A DNA stretch of 64,000 bases from Nocardioides sp. (lineage in GTDB: Bacteria; Actinomycetota; Actinomycetes; Propionibacteriales; Nocardioidaceae), in the NCBI GenBank assembly GCA_037045645.1, contig JBAOIH010000004.1, positions 186,001-250,000 of the forward strand, written 5' to 3'. A program made the translations under genes and the position numbers. The first letter of the stretch is position 1, and every line of letters starts with the position of its first letter. Positions 24,472 to 36,489 of this stretch are shown piece after piece. Below the pieces are notes generated by a model. The model searched no databases, was not told the DNA's origin, and was given only the letters and a program-made list of their open reading frames with translations.

Positions 24472-25862
24472 GGCTCCCGGGCACGGGAGGGCGTACGCCC
24501 TGAGGCGCGCGACGCGAGCACGAACAGCAACCATGCGCACAGGGCTCCGGCGGCGACGCCGAGCCCGAGCCGGGGCATCAGCGGCAGCGCGATGCCGATG
24601 AAGCCCCCGATGACCCACGCCAGCTGCAGCGTGGTGTCGGAGCGCGCGAACGCGCTGGTCTGCACGCGCTCTGGCACGTCGCGCTGAATCGTCGAATCGA
24701 GCGAGAGTTTTGCCAGCGATTGTGACAATCCCGCCGTCAGGCCGAGCAGCACCAGGGGCACGAGGCCGTAGAAGAGTGCGGCGACCAGCGCGAGTGCGGC
24801 GTCAGCGATCAGCGTGACCACCACGGTGATCGAGGGGTTGACGTTGCGTAGCCACGACGCGAGGCCGACGCCGAGCGTGTTGCCGAGGCCCGCTGCGCCG
24901 ATGACGAGAGCGAGCAGCATCTCCGGCTTCCAACCCTCGATCGGGTTCTCCCGCAACAAGAACGCCATGAACATCGTCAAGAAGCCCGAGAGCCAGCGCG
25001 GTCCACAGTTGGCGCGCAGCGCGAAGGCGACCGATGACGGGATCGCCATCCGCGGGCGCCCTCGACCACGCGGACGCTCGGGATGCTGGGAGGGCAGCAT
25101 GGTCATGGTGCCTTCGCCGGCGGCGGAGTCCACCTTGGCGGGCAGCAGGATCGCCCAGATGGTGGCGAGGGTGAAGATCACGAACGCATAGCGCAGTGAC
25201 CACTCCGGACCGGCGAGGGACGCCAACGCGGCCAGCGGCGCCGACACTGCGGCGCCGACCACTCCCGCCAGTGACGTCCGTGCGTTGGCCTTGACCAGCG
25301 TGAGATTGGGTGGACGCAACCGCGGGACGGTCGCTGCGCGGGTGACGCCGTACGCCTTGGAAGCCACCAGGCATCCCAGCGCCGCCGGGAAGAGCCAGGG
25401 GGAGTTCGTCGCGACCGCACCGGCCAGCATCAGCGCGAGGATGCCCCGGATCGCCATGGTCGCACCGATGGCCCAGCGCCGACCATGCGCGTAGCGGTCG
25501 AGGAACGGTCCGATCAGTGGCGCCACGATCGCGAACGGCAGCATCGTCAAGCCGAGGAAGAGCGCGACCTGTCCGCGCGCCTCACCGGTCGGGACCTGGA
25601 AGAACAGCGTGCCGGCCAGGGAGATCGCGACGGCCGCGTCGCCGGCGGCGTTGAAGGCGTGCAGTTCGATCAGGCGAGACAAGCCCGACTGACCGGCGCC
25701 TTCGGCGGTGGAGGCGCGGCGGGCCTGACGCAACGTGAAGGAGCCGAGTCGCCCGACGCCCCGGCCGGCCGATCCGACTCCGCGACCGACGGCGCGTACG
25801 CCCGCGAAGACGCCGCCACGACGGACATCGGCGGTCCGTTCGTCGGTGTCGTCGGAGGGCAT
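24456..25862 (-). CDS. MFS-family membrane transporter
   Basis: About 468 residues from ATG 25862, with roughly 12 hydrophobic segments. MFS-like features are FLGLTMLPFAIVAPLIGPFLDR and YAHGRRWAIGATMAIRGI near the first helices. A basic cytoplasmic region (RPRGRGRPRMA) lies between the two halves. In related actinobacteria a membrane protein of this kind sits between a cold-shock gene and a DUF3027 gene, as here. Substrate unknown. The longer upstream frame is not used: MPSDDTDERTADV looks like the natural start. Confidence 0.85.
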   Translation of the reverse strand: MPSDDTDERTADVRRGGVFAGVRAVGRGVGSAGRGVGRLGSFTLRQARRASTAEGAGQSGLSRLIELHAFNAAGDAAVAISLAGTLFFQVPTGEARGQVALFLGLTMLPFAIVAPLIGPFLDRYAHGRRWAIGATMAIRGILALMLAGAVATNSPWLFPAALGCLVASKAYGVTRAATVPRLRPPNLTLVKANARTSLAGVVGAAVSAPLAALASLAGPEWSLRYAFVIFTLATIWAILLPAKVDSAAGEGTMTMLPSQHPERPRGRGRPRMAIPSSVAFALRANCGPRWLSGFLTMFMAFLLRENPIEGWKPEMLLALVIGAAGLGNTLGVGLASWLRNVNPSITVVVTLIADAALALVAALFYGLVPLVLLGLTAGLSQSLAKLSLDSTIQRDVPERVQTSAFARSDTTLQLAWVIGGFIGIALPLMPRLGLGVAAGALCAWLLFVLASRASGRTPSRAREPQSSS

Positions 25863-25919
25863 GGGCGCAATCCTCCCTGACGTCGGTGACTTCGGGCCAA
25901 CCTGACACGGCGACCAGTC

Positions 25920-26714
25920 ATGAGTCATGATTCGGGGGTGCTGCCTTCCACCTCGCGCGTCAAGACCGACTCGGTGACCGTCGCCGCCGTCGACGCTGCT
26001 CGCGAGGCGCTGGCCGGCGAGGCGAAGACCGACGAGATCGGCGACCACCTCGGTGTGATCAGCGAGGACGAGCGCGTCACGACCCATCTGTTCGCCTGTC
26101 ACAAGCCCGGCTATGTCGGCTGGCAGTGGGCGGTCACGGTGGCGCGCGCGCCACGCCAACGGCATGTGACGATCGACGAGGTCGTGCTGCTGCCGGGTCC
26201 CGACGCGATCGTCGCCCCCGACTGGGTGCCCTACAAGGAACGCATCCAGCCGGGCGACCTCAGCCCCGGCGACTTGCTGCCTGTCGAGGAGGACGACGAG
26301 CGGCTGGTGCCGACCTATTCGTTCGGCGACGACGTCCTCGAAGGCGACGAGAAGGCGCAGGTGCGCCGGGTGGCCGGGGAGTTGGGGTTGGGACGCGTAC
26401 GCACGCTCTCACCGCAGGGCCGCGACCAGGCCGCGCAGCGATGGTACGACGGCGACGGCGGGCCGAGCAGTCCGTTGGCACAGTCGGCGCCCGCGACGTG
26501 TCGCAGCTGCGGATTCTTGCTGCGGATCAACGGTGGCCTCTCCGACCTCTTCGGCGTGTGCGCGAACGGCAACGCCAACGATGACGGTCGCGTGGTCAGT
26601 TTCGACCACGGCTGCGGTGCGCACTCAGAGGTGGCGTTGAAGAAGCGACACCTGCCGCAGGCGCTTCCCGATCACGTCCACGACACCCTCGACGACGCAC
26701 TCGAAAGTCTCTGA
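25920..26714 (+). CDS. DUF3027 family protein
   Basis: 264 residues. The conserved N-terminal half includes GYVGWQWAVTVARAP, VTIDEVVLLPGPDAIVAPDWVPY and IQPGDLSPGDLLP. The C-terminal part has a probable zinc motif, CRSCGFLL and VCAN..., ending in FDHGCGAHSE. It is a cytoplasmic protein of unknown function, conserved in actinobacteria next to cold-shock and MFS genes. It starts 57 bp from the divergent MFS gene. Confidence 0.88.
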   Translation: MSHDSGVLPSTSRVKTDSVTVAAVDAAREALAGEAKTDEIGDHLGVISEDERVTTHLFACHKPGYVGWQWAVTVARAPRQRHVTIDEVVLLPGPDAIVAPDWVPYKERIQPGDLSPGDLLPVEEDDERLVPTYSFGDDVLEGDEKAQVRRVAGELGLGRVRTLSPQGRDQAAQRWYDGDGGPSSPLAQSAPATCRSCGFLLRINGGLSDLFGVCANGNANDDGRVVSFDHGCGAHSEVALKKRHLPQALPDHVHDTLDDALESL

Positions 26715-26717
26715 GGA

Positions 26718-26996
26718 CTACTCCTCCGCGGCCAGCCGGTTCTTGCGAGCCCGGCAGTACGCCAGGCCCAACATGCCGAACCCGAATCCGGCCAGGCACG
26801 CCCAGGGCCACCAGCCTCGTCCGTTCTCCTGCAACTGCCCATAGAAGGGCAGCAGGGCGATGAAGCCGATCAGCCACAGCGCTGAGCCGACGGTGACCGT
26901 ACGGATGCCGTCGACGTCCAAGGGCGCCACGTTCGCCACCAGGTAGGTGCGCTTGCCGATCTCGTGTGCGGTCGAATCGGGTAGTCGGTCGGTCAC
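26718..26996 (-). CDS. DUF2530 small membrane protein
   Basis: 92 residues from GTG 26996. Two transmembrane helices (VGSALWLIGFIALLPFYG and WWPWACLAGFGFGMLGLAY) are followed by a basic end (CRARKNRLAAEE), matching DUF2530. Function unknown. It converges with the DUF3027 gene and is divergent from the purine permease, an arrangement common in actinobacteria. Confidence 0.8.
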   Translation of the reverse strand: MTDRLPDSTAHEIGKRTYLVANVAPLDVDGIRTVTVGSALWLIGFIALLPFYGQLQENGRGWWPWACLAGFGFGMLGLAYCRARKNRLAAEE

Positions 26997-27081
26997 CCGA
27001 CGAGCGTACGCCAAACCTCGGCGACCCGATCTTGGCGGTTCTGACGCGCAATGTGTGGTTTTCCTGACAAGATCCGCCGCT

Positions 27082-28560
27082 ATGACCACTGATGCGCCTG
27101 AGACTGCCACGCCCCCGTCTCGCGGTGGGCTCGACGGATTCTTCAAGATCTCCGAGCGGGGATCCACGGTGGAGCGCGAGTTCCGCGGCGGCGTCGTCAC
27201 GTTCTTCACGATGGCCTACATCATCGTGCTCAACCCGCTGATCCTCGGGTACGCCACCGACGCCGACGGAAAGTTCCTCGGAGGTGGTGACGCCCCGAAC
27301 CTGGCCGCGATCGCAGCAGGCACTGCTCTGGTGGCCGGAGTGATGACGATCCTGATGGGGCTGGTGGCCAATTTCCCCCTCGCCTTGGCGACCGGCCTGG
27401 GCCTGAACGCCTTCGTCGCCATCGCGATCGCCTCACAGATGACTTGGGCAGACGCGATGGGCCTGGTCGTCCTCGAGGGCGCAGTGATCCTGCTGCTGGT
27501 GCTCACCGGATTCCGTGAAGCTGTCTTCCACGCGGTGCCGAGTCAGTTGAAGATCGCGATCTCGGTCGGTATCGGTCTGTTCATCGCCCTGATCGGTTTT
27601 GTGGACGCGGGTTTCGTACGCCGTACGCAGACCGGTCCGGTGCCGGTAACCCTGGGGCCTGGCGGTGAACTCGAAGGCTGGCCGGTGCTGGTCTTCGCGG
27701 TCGGTGTCTGCCTGGTGATCGCGTTGTGGGCGCTGGAGTTGCGCGGGGCCATCTTCATCACGATCGTGGTGACGACGCTGCTGGCGATCATCGTGGAGGC
27801 GATCGGCAAGATCGGCCCGATGGTCGGTGCAGACGGCAAGGTCAACCCTCACGGCTGGAACCTCAACGTGCCGACGATGCCCGACAAGATCGTGGACCTT
27901 CCCGACTTCGGCACCTTGGGTGAGTTCAACCTGCTCGGCTCGTTCGATCGGGTCGGCGTTGTCGCGGCCGTGTTGCTGATCTTCACGCTGATGCTGGCCG
28001 ACTTCTTCGACACGATGGGCACCATGACCGCCATCGGTGCCGAGGCGGGACTCAACGACGAGGAGGGCGTGCCGCCCAATACTCAGCAGATCCTGATCGT
28101 TGACTCGGTCGCTGCTGCGGCGGGTGGCCTTGCGGGAGTCTCGTCCAACACGTCTTACATCGAGTCGGCTTCAGGTGTGGGCGAGGGCGCGCGCACCGGG
28201 CTGGCCTCGATATTCACCGGCATCTGTTTCCTGCTGTCGATCTTCTTGGCGCCGCTGGTCAACATCATCCCGAGCGAAGCCGCGGTCCCCGCGTTGGTGC
28301 TGGTCGGTTTCTTGATGATGCAGCAGGTCAAGGAGATCGACTGGGACGACTTGGAGATCGCGATTCCCGCGTTCCTCACCATCGTGTTGATGCCCTATAC
28401 CTACTCCATCTCTGTCGGTATCGGCGCAGGCATCTTGGCCTTCGTGTTCTTGAAGTTGGTCCGCGGCAAGGCCGGCTTGGTGCACCCGCTGATGTACGCC
28501 GTGGCCGTGGGCTTCCTGATCTACTTCGCGATCAACCCGTTGACCCGCTTGCTCACCTGA
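27082..28560 (+). CDS. NCS2-family purine permease (AzgA-like)
   Basis: 492 residues. AzgA-type features are FRGGVVTFFTMAYIIVLNP at the first helix, LATGLGLNAFVAI, MLADFFDTMGTMTAIGAEAG and AGVSSNTSYIESASGVGEGARTGL. About 12-14 hydrophobic helices are visible. The family imports guanine, hypoxanthine or adenine with protons. ATG 27082 begins a hydrophilic N-terminus (MTTDAPETATPPSRGG) before the conserved GGLDGFFKI. The GH16 gene converges on it with a 16-bp gap. Confidence 0.92.
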   Translation: MTTDAPETATPPSRGGLDGFFKISERGSTVEREFRGGVVTFFTMAYIIVLNPLILGYATDADGKFLGGGDAPNLAAIAAGTALVAGVMTILMGLVANFPLALATGLGLNAFVAIAIASQMTWADAMGLVVLEGAVILLLVLTGFREAVFHAVPSQLKIAISVGIGLFIALIGFVDAGFVRRTQTGPVPVTLGPGGELEGWPVLVFAVGVCLVIALWALELRGAIFITIVVTTLLAIIVEAIGKIGPMVGADGKVNPHGWNLNVPTMPDKIVDLPDFGTLGEFNLLGSFDRVGVVAAVLLIFTLMLADFFDTMGTMTAIGAEAGLNDEEGVPPNTQQILIVDSVAAAAGGLAGVSSNTSYIESASGVGEGARTGLASIFTGICFLLSIFLAPLVNIIPSEAAVPALVLVGFLMMQQVKEIDWDDLEIAIPAFLTIVLMPYTYSISVGIGAGILAFVFLKLVRGKAGLVHPLMYAVAVGFLIYFAINPLTRLLT

Positions 28561-28576
28561 TCCGCGCGGGAGTGAA

Positions 28577-29831
28577 TCAGCCGGAGTAGGGCCAGTACTT
28601 GACCCAGTCCACTGACATGGTCTGAGGCAGTTCGGCGTCGAGGTTCTTGAGCTCGTAGTCGGAAGCTCAGCAGGCTCAGCACCATCATCTGGTCGGCTTG
28701 CGAGACACCCTGGTCCGTACGCCAGGCCACCTTGCCGTCGACCAGGATGACGTACTCCTCAGGCGTCCACTGCAGCGAGAAGACGTGGTAGTTCTTCCAC
28801 CAGTCGTCGTCGGCGTCGGCCAGCAGGCTGGTCGGGTTCGGCATCCAGTCGCCCACCTTGACCGGCTTGGCGCCCGCTGCGGGGTAGTAGTGGATGAAGC
28901 TGGCGAGCTTCTTCTTCGGGTGCTCGCCGAAGAACTCCACGATGTCGACCTCGGCGCCTGCCTCGGCCGGTGAGCCCGAGCCCGGCGCCTGGCTCGACTG
29001 CAACCAGAACGCACCGTGCTGCCCGGCGCCGCGCTGGAACTTGATCCGTGCCGCGAAGGTGCCGTAGCGGAAGAGGGCCTTGGAGTTGATGTTGGCGTTG
29101 AGTCGGTAGTCGTACTGCCCGATCGATTTGCCGTTGCCGGCCTTGGCGGTGCACAGGTCATCGCGCGCCGGGTCGTCGAGTACGGAGAGTTCGAGGGTGC
29201 CGTCGCCGCCCTCGACGGTGCTGTCGTCGCCCTTGGAGCACAGCCGCATTCCGCTCGGGTTGTACTCCTGGCCGCGGTGCGCCCAGTTCGCCTCCATGTC
29301 GCCGTCGTCGAACTCGTCGGCCCACGCGGCCGGATTGCTCTTGAAGGTCTGGGACTCTCCCTGCGCATAGTCGCCGTCGGCCGCCGCGATCACTCGCATC
29401 TCAGCTCCGGCGTCGGCAGGCGCGGCGAGGGTCGCCGAACCCTTGGCGTCCAGCGCGCCCGAGTCGGTCGTCTCCCAGTCGCCGTCACCGTGGCGGCTCT
29501 GCAACTCCACCGGGCGTCCCTTGAAACCGGCCTTGGCGGGAGTGACGTTCACGATCAGGGGAGCGGTCGCCTCGCTGGCCGGCGCAGGGTCGGGGCCCTC
29601 CTGGGCCAGGGGCAGCCCGAGCGTGGCGGTGACCTGTTGAGGCGGGCTCTTCTTGGGGGGAGTGGAGGCCTGCGACGTGCTCGTCGTGGGCGTGCTGGTG
29701 GCCTCGGGATTGTCCGACCCCGAGCCGCAACCGGCCAGTGTCAGCAGGAGCAGGCTCAAGCCCAGGCTCAAACCCAGGTTCGAGCGCAATTTCGAGGCGA
29801 TGGCGATCCCGGCGGGCGGTGTCGACTTCAC
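28577..29831 (-). CDS. Secreted GH16 glucanase-like lipoprotein (one frameshift near the end)
   Basis: The N-terminus is a lipoprotein signal peptide (LSLGLSLLLLTLAGCGSG; lipidated C after LAG), then a Thr/Ser/Pro linker and an Ig-like strand-rich domain. The catalytic beta-jellyroll follows, with the GH16 motif E-V-D-I-V-E in GAEVDIVEFFGEHP, and later YHVFSLQWTPEEYVILVDGK. It should hydrolyse beta-glucans at the cell surface. An extra base near 28663 shifts the last 29 codons; correcting it gives SSDYELKNLDAELPQTM and an end in YWPYSG, normal for the family. I therefore place the true stop at 28577. Confidence 0.82.
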
Positions 29832-29886
29832 TCAGTTCCCTTCGAAGGTGTGGCGTGGGTCAGCCTCACAGTACGGACCCGGGAAT

Positions 29887-29916
29887 AGTTAGCCTAAGTA
29901 ATGACTTAGGCTAACT
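29887..29916. promoter_or_regulatory. MarR operator: perfect 12-bp palindrome overlapping the -10
   Basis: AGTTAGCCTAAG and CTTAGGCTAACT are exact complements separated by TAATGA. The right arm contains TAGGCT (29907-29912), a TANNNT -10 box seven bases before the MarR ATG at 29920, which has no ribosome binding site. Bound repressor would block this promoter and also the divergent GH16 promoter region. The arms resemble half of an actinobacterial iron box, but the spacing is wrong for one. Confidence 0.8.
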
Positions 29917-29919
29917 GTC

Positions 29920-30381
29920 ATGTCCACGCCTGAGACCGTCACCTCCCCGTCGCCCGCGAGTGACGCGGCTCTCGCCGCGGAGTTGCGCGTCGGCGTGATG
30001 CGACTGCGTCGGCGACTGGCCGTCGAGCGGCATCCCGCCAACGACCTGAGCCTGCCGGCCATGGCCGTGCTGGGGCTCCTCGCGCGCGAGGACCAGCAGA
30101 CCATCGGTGAACTCGCGCGCAGCGAGCGCGTGCAGCCACCCTCGATGACCCGCACGGTGAACTGCCTGGAGGATCTCGGCCTGGTCGAACGTCGAGCCGA
30201 TCCCCGCGACGGCCGCTGCGTCGTGGTCAGCCTCTCCGAGCACGGCCGCGGGGTCGTGCTCGCCGACCGGGACCGCCGCGACGCCTGGCTGGCCCGGCGC
30301 CTGGCCGAGTTGCCACCCGACCAGCGTGATCTGGTGCGCCAGGTCGTACCCCTGCTTCACCAACTCTCGATCAGCGACTGA
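29920..30381 (+). CDS. MarR-family transcriptional regulator
   Basis: 153 residues with the MarR winged helix: MAVLGLLAREDQQTIGELARSERVQPPSMTRTVNCLEDLGLVERRADPRD, then the wing RCVVVSLSEHGRGVVL. It should form dimers and bind the perfect palindrome that lies directly before its own start, so it is autoregulated. The transcript appears leaderless. The MFS gene begins 26 bp downstream, so an efflux pump controlled by this repressor is the simplest model. Confidence 0.92.
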   Translation: MSTPETVTSPSPASDAALAAELRVGVMRLRRRLAVERHPANDLSLPAMAVLGLLAREDQQTIGELARSERVQPPSMTRTVNCLEDLGLVERRADPRDGRCVVVSLSEHGRGVVLADRDRRDAWLARRLAELPPDQRDLVRQVVPLLHQLSISD

Positions 30382-30406
30382 TCACTTACTGCTTCAAGGA
30401 GTCACC

Positions 30407-31662
30407 ACGAGCCCCACGTTCAGATCTCTGGCCAACGCCAACTACCGCCGCTACGCCGCCGGCGGTGTCGTCTCCAACGTCGGCACCTGGATGCAGCGGG
30501 TCGCGCAGGACTGGCTGGTCTTGCAACTCTCCGCCAACTCCGGCACCGCGATCGGCATCACCACCGGGCTGCAATTCCTCCCCTTCCTGCTCTTCGGCCC
30601 GCTCGCCGGACTCGTCGCCGACCGGATGCCCAAACGCACGCTGCTGCAGCTGACCAACCTGGGCATGGCCATCCCGGCCGCGATCCTCGGCGCCCTGGCG
30701 GTGACCGGGACCGCCGAGAGTTGGCACGTGTACGTGTTGGCCTTCGCGCTCGGCACGGCCTCGGCGTTCGATGCCCCGGCCCGTCAGTAGCTTCGTCTCA
30801 GAGTTGGTCGATCCGGGCGACCTCACCAATGCGGTCGGGCTCAACTCCGCGAGTTTCAACGCCGCTCGCATCGTGGGTCCGGCCGCTTGCGGGTCTGCTG
30901 ATCGCCGCGTTCGGTGGCGGGGCCGCAGCCACCGGCTGGGTGATCCTGCTCAACGCGGCGACGTACGCCGCGCCGATCTGGGCACTGCGGCACTCTCGAC
31001 ACGCGACTGCTGCGACACGCCCGGAGCCCCCACCGCGGGGCAAGGGGCTGATCCGCGAGGGGTTCGCCTACATCGCCTCGCGCCCCGACCTGGTGCTGGT
31101 GCTGCTCATCGTCTTCGTCGTGGGCACTTTCGGGCTGAACTTCCAGATGACCTCGGCGCTGATGGCGACCGAGGTGTTCGGCAAGGTCGGTCCCACGGCG
31201 TACGGACTGCTGGGCACGTTCGATGGCGTTCGGTTCCCTCGCCGGTGCCTTGGTGGCTGCGCGCCGCGAGACCGTACGCCTGCGGTTGGTGGTCGGGGCC
31301 GCGCTGGTCTTCGCCGTCGTGGAGATCGCCGCCGGGCTGATGCCGTCGTACCTGACGTACGCGCTGATCGTGCCCGCTGCTCGGACTCTCCGCCCTGACG
31401 ATGATCAACGTCGGCCAACGCCTTCATGCAGTTGCATTCCGACGCCGGGATGCGGGGGCGGGTGATGGCGCTCTATCTGATGATCTTCCTCGGTGGCACC
31501 CCGCTCGGTGCGCCCGATCGTGGGCTGGGTCGGAGCAGCGCGTTCGGCGCACGGTGGAGCCTGGTGATCGGCGGCGTGCTGACGATCGCTGGCGTGGGTC
31601 GGCGCTACTCCGTTACGCACGGCTCCGCGGTGGCGCCTGGCAGCCGTTCTGCATGCGAGTAG
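30407..31662 (+). CDS. MFS drug-efflux-type transporter, broken by several frame slips
   Basis: The protein is recognisable across three frames: SPTFRSLANANYRRYAAGG, then VSNVGTWMQRVAQDWLVLQL, GLVADRMPKRTLLQ, DAPARQ, FVSELV...AVGLNSASFNAAR, EGFAYIASRPDLVLVLLI, MINV and MQLHSDAGMRGRVMALYLM. This is the enterobactin-exporter/multidrug MFS group. At least seven extra bases (near 30788, 30886, 31224, 31382, 31415, 31505 and 31545) must be removed to read through. AAGGAG lies six bases before ACG at 30407, where an ATG or GTG would be expected. Its end is uncertain. It is probably the target of the MarR regulator upstream and intact in the cell. Confidence 0.72.
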
Positions 31663-31934
31663 CAGGCCTCGCTGGTAGCCCGCTTCGCTCGTGTCTGGGA
31701 CAACCAGGCCGTTGCGCGTGCACCGGCACGCAGTCGGGGAGTCAGGCCCTCGACTCCGGCGCGCAGATCCGGCGTCTGACGGAGCCGCATCGGGTCCCGC
31801 TGACGTCGGAGGGAGGGCGACACGCCCGACCTCGGGGGCAGCAAGCGCGAGCTGCAGAGCACCACCCGAGCACGCAGCAGACACCGTGCGGGCAGAGCGC
31901 GCGTACAGAGAGCAGGAAGAAGGGGAACCACCCG
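31663..31934. other. str-operon leader, no gene seen
   Basis: The open frame running into rpsL here is only a no-stop extension without protein homology. No convincing -35/-10 pair or terminator was found. The str promoter is expected in this stretch. GAAGAAGGGGA just before the GTG of rpsL is the ribosome binding region. Confidence 0.4.
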
Positions 31935-32309
31935 GTGCCCACTATTCAGCAGTTGGTCCGCAAGGGCCGCCAGGACAAGGTGTCGAAGAACAAGACGCCT
32001 GCCCTGAAGGGATCCCCGCAGCGCCGTGGCGTCTGCACCCGCGTCTACACCACCACTCCCAAGAAGCCGAACTCCGCCCTTCGCAAGGTCGCCCGTGTGC
32101 GCCTGTCCAGCGGCGTCGAGGTCACGGCCTACATCCCGGGCGTCGGTCACAACCTCCAGGAGCACTCGATCGTGCTCGTGCGTGGCGGTCGTGTGAAGGA
32201 CCTTCCCGGTGTGCGTTACAAGATCATCCGCGGCGCGCTCGATACCCAGGGCGTCAAGAACCGCAAGCAGGCCCGCAGCCGCTACGGCGCGAAGAAGGAG
32301 AAGAGCTGA
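31935..32309 (+). CDS. rpsL: 30S ribosomal protein S12
   Basis: 124 residues, GTG start, identical in length to typical actinobacterial S12. It contains TPALKGSPQRRGVCTRVYTT, TPKKPNSALRKVARVRL and PGVRYKIIRGALDTQGV. The lysines linked to streptomycin resistance (in TPKKPNS and the GRVKDLPG loop) have the usual wild-type residues. It is the first gene of the str operon; rpsG begins at the next base. The frame is clean, unlike rpsG and fusA. Confidence 0.98.
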   Translation: MPTIQQLVRKGRQDKVSKNKTPALKGSPQRRGVCTRVYTTTPKKPNSALRKVARVRLSSGVEVTAYIPGVGHNLQEHSIVLVRGGRVKDLPGVRYKIIRGALDTQGVKNRKQARSRYGAKKEKS

Positions 32310-32785
32310 ATGCCTCGCAAGGGTCCCGGCGCCGAAGCGCCCCATCGACATCGACCCCGTATACGGGTCCCAGGTTGTCACCCAGTTGGTCAACAAGATC
32401 CTGCATGGACGGCAAGAAGCAGGTCGCCCAGCGGATCGTCTACACGGCGCTTGAGGGCTGCCGCGAGAAGACCGGCACCGACCCCGTACGTCACGCTCAA
32501 GCGTGCGCTCGACAACGTCCAGTCCCGCGGTCGAGGTCAAGTCCCGCCGCGTCGGCGGTGCCACCTACCAGGTGCCCGTCGAGGTCAAGCCCAACCGGCA
32601 GACCACGCTGGCGCTGCGCTGGCTCGTGGGGTACTCGCAGGGTCGCCGCGAGAAGACCATGGCCGAGCGCCTGATGAACGAGATCCTCGACGCCTCCAAC
32701 GGCCTTGGTGCCGCGGTGAAGAAGCGCGAGGACACCCACAAGATGGCCGAGTCCAACCAGCGCCTTCGCTCACTACCGCTGGTGA
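32310..32785 (+). CDS. rpsG: 30S ribosomal protein S7 (five extra bases in the sequence)
   Basis: Segments of S7 are found in successive frames: MPRKGP, PIDIDPVYGSQ, KKQVAQRIVYTALEGCREKTG, LKRALDNV, VKSRRVGGATYQVPVEVKPN, LRWLVGYSQGRREKTMAERL and FAHYRW. Extra single bases sit near 32328, 32404, 32488, 32523 and 32761. Length 476 minus five is 471, exactly 157 codons, giving the standard 156-residue S7. S7 is essential and initiates 30S head assembly, so the shifts are almost certainly consensus errors. The stop is TGA at 32783-32785. Confidence 0.9.
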
Positions 32786-32791
32786 TGAGCC

Positions 32792-32820
32792 GGGGGTGCG
32801 TACGTCTCGTACGCGCCCCC
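32792..32820 (+). promoter_or_regulatory. rpsG-fusA intercistronic hairpin
   Basis: GGGGGTGCGTACG pairs with CGTACGCGCCCCC (one mismatch) across a TCT loop. There is no T-run, so it is more likely an RNA-stability or attenuation element in the str operon than a full terminator. Confidence 0.5.
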
Positions 32821-32866
32821 GCTCCACCGCCCCCGACTATCTACCTAAGGAACGCTGAACTCTTCA

Positions 32867-34982
<2,116 letters not shown>

Positions 34983-34991
34983 GTCGCTTCT

Positions 34992-35014
34992 CGCGCCCTG
35001 CGAATTAGGGCGCG
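34992..35014 (+). promoter_or_regulatory. fusA-tuf intercistronic hairpin
   Basis: CGCGCCCT and AGGGCGCG form an 8-bp stem around GCGAATT, ten bases after the fusA stop and 65 bp before tuf. It lacks a T-run. It may be an RNA processing or stability element that allows tuf to be expressed above fusA. Confidence 0.45.
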
Positions 35015-35079
35015 GAACCCTCGGCACGCAACAATCAGTCCCTACACGAGTCAAGAAACACACAACAGGAGGAGCCCCA

Positions 35080-36273
<1,194 letters not shown>

Positions 36274-36306
36274 TCAAGCCGGTCCTCGACCGGTCTTGAT
36301 CTCACG

Positions 36307-36342
36307 AACGGCCCCGTACTCCTACCGGAGTACGGGGCCGTT
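36307..36342 (+). terminator. Strong str-operon terminator
   Basis: A perfect 16-bp stem, AACGGCCCCGTACTCC with GGAGTACGGGGCCGTT, closes on a TACC loop. The tract after it is CCCCATTT, not a clean T-run. A smaller stem (TCAAG.CCGGT/ACCGG.CTTGA) precedes it at 36272-36301. It separates tuf from the unrelated genes downstream. Confidence 0.88.
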
Positions 36343-36351
36343 CCCCATTTC

Positions 36352-36476
36352 CCGACCGGGCGAATGTGCACGAGCCAGACGCGCCGACCGGGCGAATGTG
36401 CACGAGTCCTCGATCGGCCCGCTCGTGCGTTTGCGCCCGGTCGGCACACCTCACGCGTGCGTTTGCGCCCGGTCGG
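36352..36476. repeat. Four copies of a ~22-bp motif, two forward then two inverted
   Basis: Two exact copies of GACCGGGCGAATGTGCACGA lie at 36352-36374 and 36384-36406. Two inverted copies, reading CGTGCGTTTGCGCCCGGTCG, lie at 36421-36444 and 36455-36476 and match at all but a few central bases. They fill the gap between the tuf terminator and the glycosylase start, ending 13 bases before it. They could fold into nested hairpins or serve as paired binding sites. Confidence 0.75.
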
Positions 36477-36489
36477 CGAGGATGGGGGC

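Noticed and set aside
29887..29916. Iron-box (DtxR/IdeR) operator upstream of the MarR gene.
   Set aside because: TTAGGCTAAC matches one half of an iron box, but the flanking bases and the 6-bp spacer do not fit the 19-bp consensus. A perfect palindrome next to a MarR gene is better explained as its operator.
31401..31934. A 178-residue N-terminal extension of S12.
   Set aside because: It is simply an open frame through the end of the MFS gene and the leader. S12 begins at GTG 31935 with the normal 124 residues.
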